Positions 35,042 to 43,363 of a DNA stretch of 52,144 bases are shown here, piece after piece (positions within the stretch are counted from its first letter, which is position 1; each line of letters starts with the position of its first letter). The translations under genes were made by a program, and so were the position numbers. Origin of the DNA: a virus. Below the pieces are notes generated by a model, which was not told where the DNA came from, ran no database searches, and worked only from the letters and a program-made list of their open reading frames with translations. The DNA is taken from the IMG/VR virus record IMGVR_UViG_3300037843_000033, positions 1 to 52,144 of that record; one strand, 5' to 3'.

Positions 35042-36423
35042 ATTGCTTTATATACCATGTATTGTTTGTGTGTCAGTTTATCCTCAGCAGAATCCTCTAC
35101 TATCTTACCCGTCCCTATTAAATGTCCTAGAATATCTTCTGCTGATTTCTTACCTTGTGGTAATGATTTCCAGAACTCAGTTACTATATCTACCATTGTT
35201 GTTGTGTGTCGTTCACCTATGTAATGAAATATCTTATCTGTTACTTTAGCTAGAGGATTGTCAGTCTCAGATTGTAGAGCTAAATGCATAGTAGGTTCCT
35301 CTCTATCTAATATTTCTATTGCTCTCTTAACTTCCTCTACACCTATTACCATATCATTATTCTGAATACCATCATAATCATTCTCAGAAAAGTGTTCGGC
35401 CATAGCAACCTTCTTAACCATAATTAGTTTCCTAGTGTAGTAGTGTACTAACTTAGGTGAACTATTGATTCGGTTCTTAGGGTTAGAATCAAAGTCTATC
35501 CACCAATCATCTAGGAACTTAGCAGCCTCAGGAGTAAATCTAACTTGACCATACAACTTAGCTAGATTCTTTATGTGTGCTAACAACTCTGCTCTATACC
35601 TAGCTTGTTCAGGAGTCGGTTCTGGTATATCTGATACTGACTTACGATTCTTGATTGCACATATAAATAAGCATCTCGCAGCAAATCCAGTACCTATCAG
35701 TTTGTCATTCGATATTTCTTCCATGAAGTCAGGAGTGGTTCCAGCTAAGAAGTTAAGACATCCTCTACGAACTCTATCCTCTCCGTTATTCTTAGTTTTG
35801 TATTCATAGTCTAATGGGCAGCCATGAAGTCCATTGATGTAATGTATAACACTATCGGCTTTCTTTCTGAATAGAGACCCTAGCTCGTCAAGGCAGAAGA
35901 ACATTGAGCAATGATAGTATATATCCATCTTAGGCTCACCAGAACCATTAACATATGTAAAGTTAATTCTCCTGCCGGCCTTGGACATACTATCTACTAA
36001 TGCTTCATAAGTAGTGGCATCTGGCGCGTATGGAAATAGGGTAGCATCCACTTTCTCTCCACCACGTTTAAGCTTCATAGTAGATGCTTCTGCATCCTCA
36101 AGATTAGCTTGCTCGACTTTCTCTATGACTAATTTTTCTTGGTCAGAGGACTTATCATGAACGGTGTTGAAGTCTTTTTTCTTGTGAAATTTTAGGAACT
36201 CCATCACGCGAGTTAGTACTAATGATTTGCCAGTTCCCGGTGGGCCATATAGAATACCATACATATTACCGAACAATGGATTAGTACCATTCTTAGGGTC
36301 AGCACCAAATGCAACTCTGCGTTGTAATGATGCGGCTACAATGAATCGCCAGCCCCAAGCAATATAGCTATTAGGGCTAGGCAGAGCATCATTGTAGGCC
36401 ATCCATTTGTCAAAGTTGGTCAT
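35038..36423 (-). CDS. Replicative AAA+/DUF3987-like helicase
   Basis: 461 residues. Opening WRFIVAASLQRRVAFG is typical of DUF3987-type phage ATPases. Walker A GILYGPPGTGKSLVLTRV (about residue 53-70) and Walker B-like FFCLDELGSLF (about 170), then FLAGTTPDFMEEI as a sensor-like motif. The C-terminus is a winged-helix-like domain (VTDKIFHYIGERHTTTMVDI). Likely unwinds DNA at the phage fork, near the polymerase. Starts by ATGA overlap with the zinc gene. Confidence 0.75.
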   Translation of the reverse strand: MTNFDKWMAYNDALPSPNSYIAWGWRFIVAASLQRRVAFGADPKNGTNPLFGNMYGILYGPPGTGKSLVLTRVMEFLKFHKKKDFNTVHDKSSDQEKLVIEKVEQANLEDAEASTMKLKRGGEKVDATLFPYAPDATTYEALVDSMSKAGRRINFTYVNGSGEPKMDIYYHCSMFFCLDELGSLFRKKADSVIHYINGLHGCPLDYEYKTKNNGEDRVRRGCLNFLAGTTPDFMEEISNDKLIGTGFAARCLFICAIKNRKSVSDIPEPTPEQARYRAELLAHIKNLAKLYGQVRFTPEAAKFLDDWWIDFDSNPKNRINSSPKLVHYYTRKLIMVKKVAMAEHFSENDYDGIQNNDMVIGVEEVKRAIEILDREEPTMHLALQSETDNPLAKVTDKIFHYIGERHTTTMVDIVTEFWKSLPQGKKSAEDILGHLIGTGKIVEDSAEDKLTHKQYMVYKAI

Positions 36424-36671
36424 AGTTTATTTAGTTCTTCCTCAATAATTCTTGCATGACAAGTTGGAGAGGCAGTACCACAACCAGGACAATAAAGAAT
36501 GGCTCCGTTATTAATTTGTTCTTTCAACCATTTAACTTTATCCGGACAATACTTAATAACTGCTTGAAAATGTTTTCTATATGATTCTGACACTACTAAC
36601 TCTCTTTTTGGATTACCAAACAATCCATCAAATATTCCGCCAGAAGATGCTCTTCCAATATTAATCTTCAT
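36420..36671 (-). CDS. Small zinc-binding-type protein
   Basis: 83 residues. CPGCGTASPTC with a further His/Cys near the end suggests a zinc knuckle (about residues 60-75); another Cys (YCPDK) is at about residue 40. It is coupled on both sides by ATGA overlaps (polymerase C-part before, helicase after), so it belongs to the replication set. Role unknown. Confidence 0.65.
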   Translation of the reverse strand: MKINIGRASSGGIFDGLFGNPKRELVVSESYRKHFQAVIKYCPDKVKWLKEQINNGAILYCPGCGTASPTCHARIIEEELNKL

Positions 36672-37723
36672 ATAGCTAAAGTTTTCAGTCCCATCGGATT
36701 ATCTTTCTCTTTGAATGGTGCCCAATTAAGACCCACTTGTGTCTCAGATTTCATGTTGAATACTACTCCATCAACGGGTGAAGTAAACTCCTGTTCAATA
36801 AATTCTTTCTGTTTTCTTCCGCACTGCATTGCTTCTTCTATAGGACATTGAGATACTATGCTGTCATGGCCATTAAGTAACAAGTCCCAATCAAGATGAT
36901 TAGTCTCTATGTATTCCTGCATTGCACAGTATGCTCTGTTAGTTATCTCACCTACCGTTGATTGCGGAGTCCATGCATAGAATGATTTATAGTCTTGTTC
37001 CGATGGACTATGCTGACTAAGATAATAAGGAGCTCCAAAGAAGTTATAAAGTATTCTTGTCTTTTCAGCTTGATAACGAACTCGCCTATTACGTTCAGGA
37101 ATTTCAGGAAATAACGAACGATGTATTACTAGAAATCTAGTGGCTTCGTCCATTGGGAGAGATATTTTTCCGCCAGATTTCTCCAAAACATTCATTCTAA
37201 ATGCTTGTGCTTGTACATCATAGTTAGCACTAAGATTAGTTTGTTTGCCAAAATAATAATATCGTTTAGATGATGGCCAGTTGTCAGTCTCTTTTATTAG
37301 ATGCGACAAATCTTTCCAGTATGGATTAGATTTTAGTGCTTGTATAGGCGTCTTTAGTACATCTTGTATATCAAATCCTGGTACATCTTTCATTTCTTTT
37401 TGCCATACATGAGGAAACAAATGAGCACTAACATACACATGAGAATGTACTCCATGAATGAATAGCTGTCTATATGGGCCAGCTTCACAATCATATCCCA
37501 TGATAAGAGCTTCGGCTCCGGCTTGGTCAGTCTGAACCAAAATCTTACCATCATCAGGTACATATATCTGACGCATTGATTTCTCAATGTTTTGTAAGTT
37601 ACCACCAAAACCTATCTTCTTCAACTTGCCATTGATATACTGTTTCTTAGGCATAATTTGCCTAGAACGCAGACGAAAAGATTCTGCGCCAGCTACATGC
37701 CACATACAGGAATCTCTAATCAT
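36668..37723 (-). CDS. DNA polymerase family A, C-terminal (palm/fingers) part
   Basis: 351 residues from ATG 37723. Contains the catalytic core: GAESFRLRS ... GGNLQNIEK (start of the polymerase palm), motif A KILVQTDQAGAEALIMGY (about residue 60-77), motif B region RYQAEKTRILYNFFGAPYYL (about 205) and motif C LLNGHDSIVSQ (about 285; HDS in place of the usual HDE). It lacks thumb and exonuclease, which lie in the upstream ORF. The reading frame is the same as that of the upstream ORF but is separated from it by several stops; the frame itself stays open about 40 bases before this ATG. Coupled to the 49-residue ORF by ATGA. Confidence 0.85.
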   Translation of the reverse strand: MIRDSCMWHVAGAESFRLRSRQIMPKKQYINGKLKKIGFGGNLQNIEKSMRQIYVPDDGKILVQTDQAGAEALIMGYDCEAGPYRQLFIHGVHSHVYVSAHLFPHVWQKEMKDVPGFDIQDVLKTPIQALKSNPYWKDLSHLIKETDNWPSSKRYYYFGKQTNLSANYDVQAQAFRMNVLEKSGGKISLPMDEATRFLVIHRSLFPEIPERNRRVRYQAEKTRILYNFFGAPYYLSQHSPSEQDYKSFYAWTPQSTVGEITNRAYCAMQEYIETNHLDWDLLLNGHDSIVSQCPIEEAMQCGRKQKEFIEQEFTSPVDGVVFNMKSETQVGLNWAPFKEKDNPMGLKTLAI

Positions 37724-37869
37724 TTTATGTATCTTAGATACGAGCCTGTAATTACTTTTGAGTTAAAGCTAGATGTAGGAGGCACCCATTCTATACCTAG
37801 TTTCTTAAACCATTTCTTTTGTGCTTCAGTTGGTGGAAGTTGACACACTATTCGTGGTTGTGCTTTCAT
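37720..37869 (-). CDS. 49-residue ORF bridging the two polymerase parts
   Basis: ATG 37869 to TGA 37720, in the +1 frame relative to both polymerase ORFs. It overlaps the last 44 bases of the N-part and ends in an ATGA overlap with the C-part. The product (KAQPRIVCQLPPTEAQKKWF ...) reads like real coding sequence, while the N-part's own last residues (ESTTTNSVSTSTN) look like a wrong-frame tail. Either a genuine tiny gene, or the missing middle of one polymerase reached by +1 and then -1 shifts. Confidence 0.5.
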   Translation of the reverse strand: MKAQPRIVCQLPPTEAQKKWFKKLGIEWVPPTSSFNSKVITGSYLRYIK

Positions 37870-39388
37870 TTGTATTAATCCAAGGAATAAACCTAAGACG
37901 ACTTGTTTCTTTCCTTGTTTGTCTATAAATATTTACTAACGTTAATACAGGATTGTTATACTTGAGTGCTAGTTTGTACAACGACTTCTTACCTAATGAT
38001 GGCTGTCCAGTATCCTTAGACCGAAACATAACAGGATAACCTAACAACTCATGGAAGTAAGTGCAGCATTGTTTAGTCGAACCAGCAAACATGCCAACCT
38101 TTCCTGTTCCTCTTATATCTTTCATGCCTTGCTCACCAATCAAAATCTCAATCATTCTATTGTACTGTACCATCAATCTATCATTTTCATTACACATAGA
38201 ATTTATTTTCGCCTCGTCCGTTTTGATGCCTTGTAACGTGGAGGTAAGATAAGGACGAATACACCGCATAGCAGCCATAATACTTTCAGATAAACCGGGA
38301 ATCGTTCTAGCATATGATTCAATAGCGTTGTAAACTAGATACATAGTGTACACATCTTTACCACAATAGCGTAACCTGTCCATCATTTGTTCATGTGTTC
38401 TGTATGCCATTGAGTTCTCATCTTTATGAAATTTCTCCCATGTCCAGTATGATACACAATGACCAAGAGACTTTTCAATGTCAGGAAAGCATCTATGCAT
38501 AGCTATCATAGTATCATATGTCTTAACTATTGGTATATGATACTTCCACGCTAAAATAAAGAAATCAAATGTTTGACCATTGTGGGCAACTAAAGTATTG
38601 TCTCTAATAGCAATTGCCAAAGCTCGTAAAATACAGTGTAGATTAGTATAAGCCCACTTATAGTTATAATCAAGAACAGGTACAGAATAAATAGTAGAGC
38701 CATCAAAAGAGAAGCTAAAGCATTGCCAATTGCATTCTTCAATGTCTGTCTCTTTGTCATAAAATAATAGTTTGTTCTTGTTATCTTGTAAACACTCTAT
38801 CACTTCTTTAGCTGATGGATAGATAATGTATTTTGGTTTTCCAACCACTGGACTGTAGTCAGCGAGTATCTTCTTACACTTGGATACATCAGCTTTGAGC
38901 CAAAAAGCATAGTTAGCCCTCTTGGTTCTGCCATGTCTCTTAACATCGCCCTCGTCCTCATCTTCATCTGAACCTGATACCTCAGAGTCTGTAGAATAGT
39001 CTTTAGCATATGGATTATTTTCTCCTTCATAGTTACGAGGGTCAACTGCATCTTGCGGAAGATAGGATGCTATTGCAGGAATACCTTTGTGATACATCAG
39101 GGAACCTCTCATTTCATTGAGTGAGTTCCCTAATGTTTCAGGAAGGAATTTATGCATTGCTGATTCTCCAAGTAGTAATATACACTTGGTATCGGGGAGT
39201 AGCGGTGCAGTTTCATCCCTTAATCTCACGTCACATTGCATACTATTATATTCAGGGCGTAGACAATGGTTGTCAAAAAGCAATCCTCCATTTGCACTTA
39301 GTAACCTTAGAGAATCAAATCTGCTTGGATTACTCATGACTACTGTCAATCCTGAATACTTAAACTTTGGTTTGTTCCTTAATAACAT
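37826..39388 (-). CDS. DNA polymerase family A, N-terminal part with UDG-like and 3'-5' exonuclease domains
   Basis: 520 residues. Residues about 50-110 (CILLLGESAMHKFLPETLG, then RGSLMYHKGIPAIASYLPQ) resemble a uracil-DNA-glycosylase fold found fused to some phage polymerases. An acidic linker (SDEDEDEG) follows. The 3'-5' exonuclease shows its three motifs: FYDKETD (about 209), AHNGQTFDFFILAW (about 268) and YCGKDVYTMYLVY (about 339). Then comes the thumb (NPVLTLVNIYRQTRKETS). The polymerase palm is in the next ORFs. Starts within the 66-residue gene upstream. Confidence 0.85.
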   Translation of the reverse strand: MLLRNKPKFKYSGLTVVMSNPSRFDSLRLLSANGGLLFDNHCLRPEYNSMQCDVRLRDETAPLLPDTKCILLLGESAMHKFLPETLGNSLNEMRGSLMYHKGIPAIASYLPQDAVDPRNYEGENNPYAKDYSTDSEVSGSDEDEDEGDVKRHGRTKRANYAFWLKADVSKCKKILADYSPVVGKPKYIIYPSAKEVIECLQDNKNKLLFYDKETDIEECNWQCFSFSFDGSTIYSVPVLDYNYKWAYTNLHCILRALAIAIRDNTLVAHNGQTFDFFILAWKYHIPIVKTYDTMIAMHRCFPDIEKSLGHCVSYWTWEKFHKDENSMAYRTHEQMMDRLRYCGKDVYTMYLVYNAIESYARTIPGLSESIMAAMRCIRPYLTSTLQGIKTDEAKINSMCNENDRLMVQYNRMIEILIGEQGMKDIRGTGKVGMFAGSTKQCCTYFHELLGYPVMFRSKDTGQPSLGKKSLYKLALKYNNPVLTLVNIYRQTRKETSRLRFIPWINTNESTTTNSVSTSTN

Positions 39389-39560
39389 TTGAATCGTGTG
39401 ATGCTAGTTCTGCCATTATAGCAATACCAATAGATTTTATATCATCTATATGGTGAGCAATTATCTTTGTCTCTATATCATTAGCTAATACTGAAATCTT
39501 AACTCCATAAGTTCTTATTTCCCCATTAGTTACTATATTATCCTCAATTCCTATTTGCAT
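39360..39560 (-). CDS. Hypothetical small protein
   Basis: 66 residues, Ile/Asp/Glu-rich and alpha/beta (MQIGIEDNIVTNGEIRTYGV). It overlaps the polymerase start by 29 bases, suggesting coupling. No family recognised. Confidence 0.5.
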   Translation of the reverse strand: MQIGIEDNIVTNGEIRTYGVKISVLANDIETKIIAHHIDDIKSIGIAIMAELASHDSNVIKEQTKV

Positions 39561-39615
39561 AAATTAAATTAAAGCCGATATTATCACAACTCCCTCGGCA
39601 AACGGGAGGAATTAC

Positions 39616-40152
39616 TTAGTATGGTTTAGAAGCACCAGTAGGTGCTGGCCCAAAGATTTGAACTATCTTAGGATAGTTAGTCTTGAGTTCTTTCTTAGTG
39701 ATAGGATTAATCATAACATCACCTTCTTTAATTCCCTTGGCCAGTTGTTCCTTGGTTGGGGACTTGCGTTTAACCTTCTGGTCATTGTCCAATTCAGCAT
39801 AGACAACTTTGCCTTTGAATCCCATTGGAGGATTCTCAGGATTAAAGTTATCTTCATCAACAGGAATCTCACACGCTTTGTAAAGAGCAAGCAAGCGTTT
39901 CTTGTTGTCTTCTGTCTTTTCAATATCAACTTGACCGTCTACTAATGTTTGTACATTCTGATAATACTTAATAGGTATTCCAGCAATGTTATATTCTTCT
40001 CCTGCTACTTCCATTGATTCGGGAGAAACAATTTCTAATCCAAGAGTAAACATTGGATTTTCCTTGCTAGAAGGAGCAAACTTTTCATCTATGAATCTAA
40101 GAATATAATTTGATTGATGTTCAAACACTACATCCATGTTCCATTTCTTCAT
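39616..40152 (-). CDS. Predicted ssDNA-binding-type replication protein
   Basis: 178 residues, beta-rich N-terminal half (FEHQSNYILRFIDEKFAPSS, FTLGLEIVSPESMEV) and acidic/lysine C-terminal half ending PKIVQIFGPAPTGASKPY. Similar size and position as DUF669-type or single-strand-binding phage proteins next to a Sak4-like ATPase. It begins after a hairpin leader (40194-40216). The binding role is inferred from context. Confidence 0.5.
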   Translation of the reverse strand: MKKWNMDVVFEHQSNYILRFIDEKFAPSSKENPMFTLGLEIVSPESMEVAGEEYNIAGIPIKYYQNVQTLVDGQVDIEKTEDNKKRLLALYKACEIPVDEDNFNPENPPMGFKGKVVYAELDNDQKVKRKSPTKEQLAKGIKEGDVMINPITKKELKTNYPKIVQIFGPAPTGASKPY

Positions 40153-40193
40153 TGTTAATTGGCAGTAGGATGCCAGCCTATGTTTTGGTTATC

Positions 40194-40216
40194 CTCTTAG
40201 ATGTTATACCTAAGAG
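40194..40216 (-). promoter_or_regulatory. Leader hairpin
   Basis: CTCTTAG (40194-40200) and CTAAGAG (40210-40216) pair in the 67-base gap before the ssDNA-binding-type gene; GGCA/TGCC at 40161-40174 follows. Possible attenuator or processing site. Confidence 0.3.
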
Positions 40217-40219
40217 AAA

Positions 40220-40405
40220 TCATTTACCAGCAGCCTTAGTTGGCATTGGTGGTTTAGCATTCATCTGGTCGCTCAACTCTTTAAGAGCAGCAACCACATC
40301 TATAAATTCAGAATAGTGAGTTGCTGATTGTTGTACACCTTGTTGAGTAGGAAGTTGGACAGCCAGAATCCATCCATTAGTTATACGAGATATAGTTATG
40401 TTCAT
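40220..40405 (-). CDS. Hypothetical small protein
   Basis: 61 residues; ATG after AAACAACAACATAACAA, an A-rich leader without Shine-Dalgarno. Contains a helix (DVVAALKELSDQMNAKPPMP). Between the Sak4-like ATPase and the ssDNA-binding-type gene. Unknown role. Confidence 0.55.
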   Translation of the reverse strand: MNITISRITNGWILAVQLPTQQGVQQSATHYSEFIDVVAALKELSDQMNAKPPMPTKAAGK

Positions 40406-40408
40406 TTG

Positions 40409-41275
40409 TTATGTTGTTGTTTGTTTTCTCATGTACTTACTAAAGCTTTCCCAATTAGCAGGGATGAATTTTGGTTGATTAACCAGTGAGCCAGACTTAG
40501 CATTAAACAAATCGTCACCTATTGTTTGCCAGTAATATATAGCTGGCCCAACAAATGTATCACACATTGCCTTGAACTCTTTAACATCTTTCATTCCCCA
40601 TGCGGCCAATGACTCTGGTTTGATACTACTATAATCAGTTGGCTTAGCTGCAACATGCTGTCTGAACCAGTCTGTGTAGTCTTTGATTATGGTATCACCA
40701 GACTTGCCAGACAACACAGGACGTATCTTACCTGTGTACTGTCCCGGCTGTCCAACTGTTGTTGGTTTGTCAGGTCGTTCTGACTCATGGCAGAGTAATA
40801 TAACATCACACTTTAGTGACATTAATAAGAATGATATTTCATTAATATACTTCTCCTTTATCTGCCACTCTATAAATTCATTTACTCTACCTGTCTTAGA
40901 AATAGCTACTTCCATTTCGTTAGCCTTAAACCAAATGTGGTATGCGTTCTCAATATCAGACAGTCCATCATTAACAAGGGTTTGTTCACTAGTCAGCTTA
41001 GGAGATTCTTTCTCTAACCAAGCTATGTATCTGTCTTTAACTTCTTCTCTTTTACCGCCTATCTCTGGCTTGTAAAATGGTATCTCATATACGTCAGATC
41101 GGCCTTGATGTGCGCCTAGTCCTCTATTTAGATTCGCAACTATGGGATTAGGAAATGTAAGGGCCGCCCATGTCTTGCCTGTGTTTGGGAATCCTTGAAT
41201 ACCTAGTCGGATTTGTTGTCTGCCTACTACCTTGTCTAATGAATTGCAGTTAGGTGGAATATAAATGTTACTCAT
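40409..41275 (-). CDS. Sak4-like RecA-fold ATPase
   Basis: 288 residues. Walker A GFPNTGKT at about residue 28-35, Walker B-like CDVILLCHESE (about 155), then GKIRPVLSGKSGD, the pattern of phage 'nucleotide-binding' Sak4-type ATPases that help single-strand annealing and recombination. Preceded by AGAAAGAACAACA. Neighbouring ssDNA-binding-type and nuclease genes fit a recombination module. Confidence 0.75.
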   Translation of the reverse strand: MSNIYIPPNCNSLDKVVGRQQIRLGIQGFPNTGKTWAALTFPNPIVANLNRGLGAHQGRSDVYEIPFYKPEIGGKREEVKDRYIAWLEKESPKLTSEQTLVNDGLSDIENAYHIWFKANEMEVAISKTGRVNEFIEWQIKEKYINEISFLLMSLKCDVILLCHESERPDKPTTVGQPGQYTGKIRPVLSGKSGDTIIKDYTDWFRQHVAAKPTDYSSIKPESLAAWGMKDVKEFKAMCDTFVGPAIYYWQTIGDDLFNAKSGSLVNQPKFIPANWESFSKYMRKQTTT

Positions 41276-41289
41276 TGTTGTTCTTTCTA

Positions 41290-41553
41290 TCAGTTACCTG
41301 TGTTCTCTAAATACTTATGTCGTTCTATATTGGCATCTGGTATTATACCCTTCTGAATCTTTACTCCACCAATCTCTATGTTCAAATGGTTTTGTTCAAC
41401 AGTTGTTGTAGAAGGGCCAAGAGTTAATAAGGGATATGCTCTGTTAAAAGCCTGTAACAAAGACTTACCAGATGTATGTTCTATTACCAGAGCTAGTAAG
41501 AACACTCCATCTTTGTCTTTAATATGTATTGAGATTGTTTTTGGTTCGGTCAT
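41290..41553 (-). CDS. Hypothetical protein
   Basis: 87 residues, beta strands and helices (KTISIHIKDKDGVFLLALVI), end EHKYLENTGN-like and charged. ATG overlaps the stop of the upstream zinc gene (ATGA), so it is translated with it. Unknown. Confidence 0.55.
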   Translation of the reverse strand: MTEPKTISIHIKDKDGVFLLALVIEHTSGKSLLQAFNRAYPLLTLGPSTTTVEQNHLNIEIGGVKIQKGIIPDANIERHKYLENTGN

Positions 41554-41720
41554 ACATCAGCCTCAGATAGTTTAGTTAAATCTCTCCACACTCCATCTAC
41601 AAATTCTGCATCACGATTGACTTTATAGATTGTTCCACACGACAAACATGAACCATCTATATCATTTTCATCTACTATCACTTCATCAGCACAGTAAGGA
41701 CATGGATATTCTTTTGTCAT
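41550..41720 (-). CDS. 56-residue zinc-ribbon protein
   Basis: ATG 41720 to TGA 41550. Four cysteines as CPYC (residue 7) and CLSC (residue 25) form a compact zinc ribbon; the rest is acidic (EFVDGVWRDLTKLSEADV). The stop overlaps the next ATG by ATGA, which supports it. Too small for usual gene callers. Confidence 0.7.
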   Translation of the reverse strand: MTKEYPCPYCADEVIVDENDIDGSCLSCGTIYKVNRDAEFVDGVWRDLTKLSEADV

Positions 41721-41726
41721 AACATA

Positions 41727-41927
41727 TTAACTCCATATCAAATCTTTATTTTCAGTTTTAAGTGCAGACAGGGAACGATTTATGTAGTCTGCAACTGGTT
41801 TAGTTTTTACTTCACTCTTCATTCCATTTTGCCAAAGCCAGTGCAGATAACTTGCTGGAACATCTTGCATTGGTGTATCTTTGTATTTACCAAAAGGCAT
41901 TGGTGATAGGTCATCTAGTATAATCAT
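41727..41927 (-). CDS. DUF3820-type protein
   Basis: 66 residues. MPFGKYKDTPMQDVPASYLH and LWQNG are the signature of DUF3820, a small domain often found with exonuclease or helicase modules. It overlaps the nuclease gene (41924) by ATGA. Possible nuclease accessory; molecular function unknown. Confidence 0.75.
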   Translation of the reverse strand: MIILDDLSPMPFGKYKDTPMQDVPASYLHWLWQNGMKSEVKTKPVADYINRSLSALKTENKDLIWS

Positions 41928-42973
41928 ACCTCATTATATTTTAGTGGGTCGAAATGTCTAACTTTGAAATCTCTCTCTAATAAAATCTTAGATACATTTT
42001 CTTCTGAATTACAAACACACCAAAATTTGCAACGTCCCCACTCACCTATACACGACCCGTTAATTAACCCTTCTTGTGGTAAGTAACCAGTCTTAATAGC
42101 TTGTGACAGTCTCTTACATTGGTCGTCAAGAGTAAGTCTAAATGCATCAAGGTCAGAGTCTCTGTATGTAAACACTGATGACCTACCATACGATGTCTCA
42201 TTCATAGCAGGCTTGATAAAGATAGCATCTATAAATGCACCAGTATTAGTCTTACCTATCTGTCCAAGTATAGAGTTAGGTTCAAGGGCCGCCATTAGTT
42301 TTAATGCAACAGTATAAATGCGTAGCTGTCTAGCTCTATCATATTTAGAAAAGTATTCTTTCTTATTCCAAGTTGAGGTTGTTTTGAAATCTCGGATAGC
42401 ATAACAGCCACCCTTAATCCTGCCTAAACCATCTATTGTTCCACACAGATAGATTCGTACTGTATCATCTTCGTAATATAGAATACGGAAGGTTACTTCG
42501 GATGCGGGTTGTAAGAATGATTTGGCTCCATTACAGACTGGACACTCTGATACAGTTAAAATGACTTTATCACCTTCCATTCTAAGACTAGAAGTATCTG
42601 CAAAAGTTCCACTCCCCTTACACTTCCAACAAGGCAAGTTAAGTTCTACTAACTCAAACTCTTGGTCAGGCTTAATATACATTTCCCATGTGTTAAAGGC
42701 TACACCTATCATATGGTTCTTGTCCATAAGATGCGGTGATTTACCTTTGAAGTCAGCCTTAGGTGCAGAGAAAGCTAATTCAGCTTCGGCCCTAGCTGTT
42801 GGTATGTGCCCTTTAGTCTTGTACATCATGTCCCAATACTTATGACATGCTACACCATAAGTTAGTTTGCAATCTTGCACTGGTTCTGTATATCCATCTA
42901 CAACAGTTCTGTGTAAATTAAGAATACATCCAGATGCTCCAAGAGCAGTTGAGTCTAAGTTAATATCAATCAT
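41924..42973 (-). CDS. PD-(D/E)XK nuclease, Cas4/RecB-like
   Basis: 349 residues. Core motif AIRDFKTTSTWNKKEYFSKY (about 190-210) fits 'D-x-K' of RecB-type nucleases, followed by RARQLRIYTVAL (QhxxY-like helix). Cysteine pairs CWKCKGSG (about 114) and CPVCNGA (about 144) form a zinc insert. C-terminal cysteines (CIGEWGRCKFWCVC, about 307-322) with upstream Cys could hold an Fe-S cluster as in Cas4/AddB. Likely processes DNA ends for recombination with the Sak4-like ATPase. Confidence 0.75.
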   Translation of the reverse strand: MIDINLDSTALGASGCILNLHRTVVDGYTEPVQDCKLTYGVACHKYWDMMYKTKGHIPTARAEAELAFSAPKADFKGKSPHLMDKNHMIGVAFNTWEMYIKPDQEFELVELNLPCWKCKGSGTFADTSSLRMEGDKVILTVSECPVCNGAKSFLQPASEVTFRILYYEDDTVRIYLCGTIDGLGRIKGGCYAIRDFKTTSTWNKKEYFSKYDRARQLRIYTVALKLMAALEPNSILGQIGKTNTGAFIDAIFIKPAMNETSYGRSSVFTYRDSDLDAFRLTLDDQCKRLSQAIKTGYLPQEGLINGSCIGEWGRCKFWCVCNSEENVSKILLERDFKVRHFDPLKYNEV

Positions 42974-43209
42974 CTTTTCTTATATGTTAGTAAACTCACA
43001 TCCACCTCAATCCCAAGATTCTTAGCTAGGGCTAATCCTTTAGCTAGATTAGGATTGGCAGACATAAGTTGTTGTTCTTTACGTTTAGCTGGTGTTGCCA
43101 TTTCAGGACGGGTCTCTGGAAAGTATTGAGCGAAATGAATCCTAAGTTCTTCATCAGACATCTTTTCCAAAGTAGCTGCATCACAAGCTATTAGTTCCTC
43201 AATGGTCAT
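42970..43209 (-). CDS. Hypothetical protein
   Basis: 79 residues, helical (EELIACDAATLEKMSDEEL, then QLMSANPNLAKGLALAKNLG). Begins inside the preceding small gene and ends by ATGA at the nuclease start. Unknown function. Confidence 0.6.
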   Translation of the reverse strand: MTIEELIACDAATLEKMSDEELRIHFAQYFPETRPEMATPAKRKEQQLMSANPNLAKGLALAKNLGIEVDVSLLTYKKR

Positions 43210-43363
43210 ATAAGGATGCTAAGTCAGCTAGCACAAATTGCGGTTCTTTATCTGGAATAAATACTGTTACATTTTTCTTTGTTTTCTTTATTGACTGTAT
43301 ATTATGGCCACCAGAAATTCTATGTGTTGACATACCCACATATCTGAACTTATTCTTCTTCAT
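43199..43363 (-). CDS. 54-residue hypothetical protein
   Basis: ATG 43363 to TGA 43199. Basic N-terminal half (KKNKFRYVGMSTHRISGGHN, then KKTKKN) and acidic C-terminus (ADLASLYDH). It is joined by ATGA to the previous gene and overlaps the next by 11 bases, so it is probably real. Unknown. Confidence 0.55.
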   Translation of the reverse strand: MKKNKFRYVGMSTHRISGGHNIQSIKKTKKNVTVFIPDKEPQFVLADLASLYDH

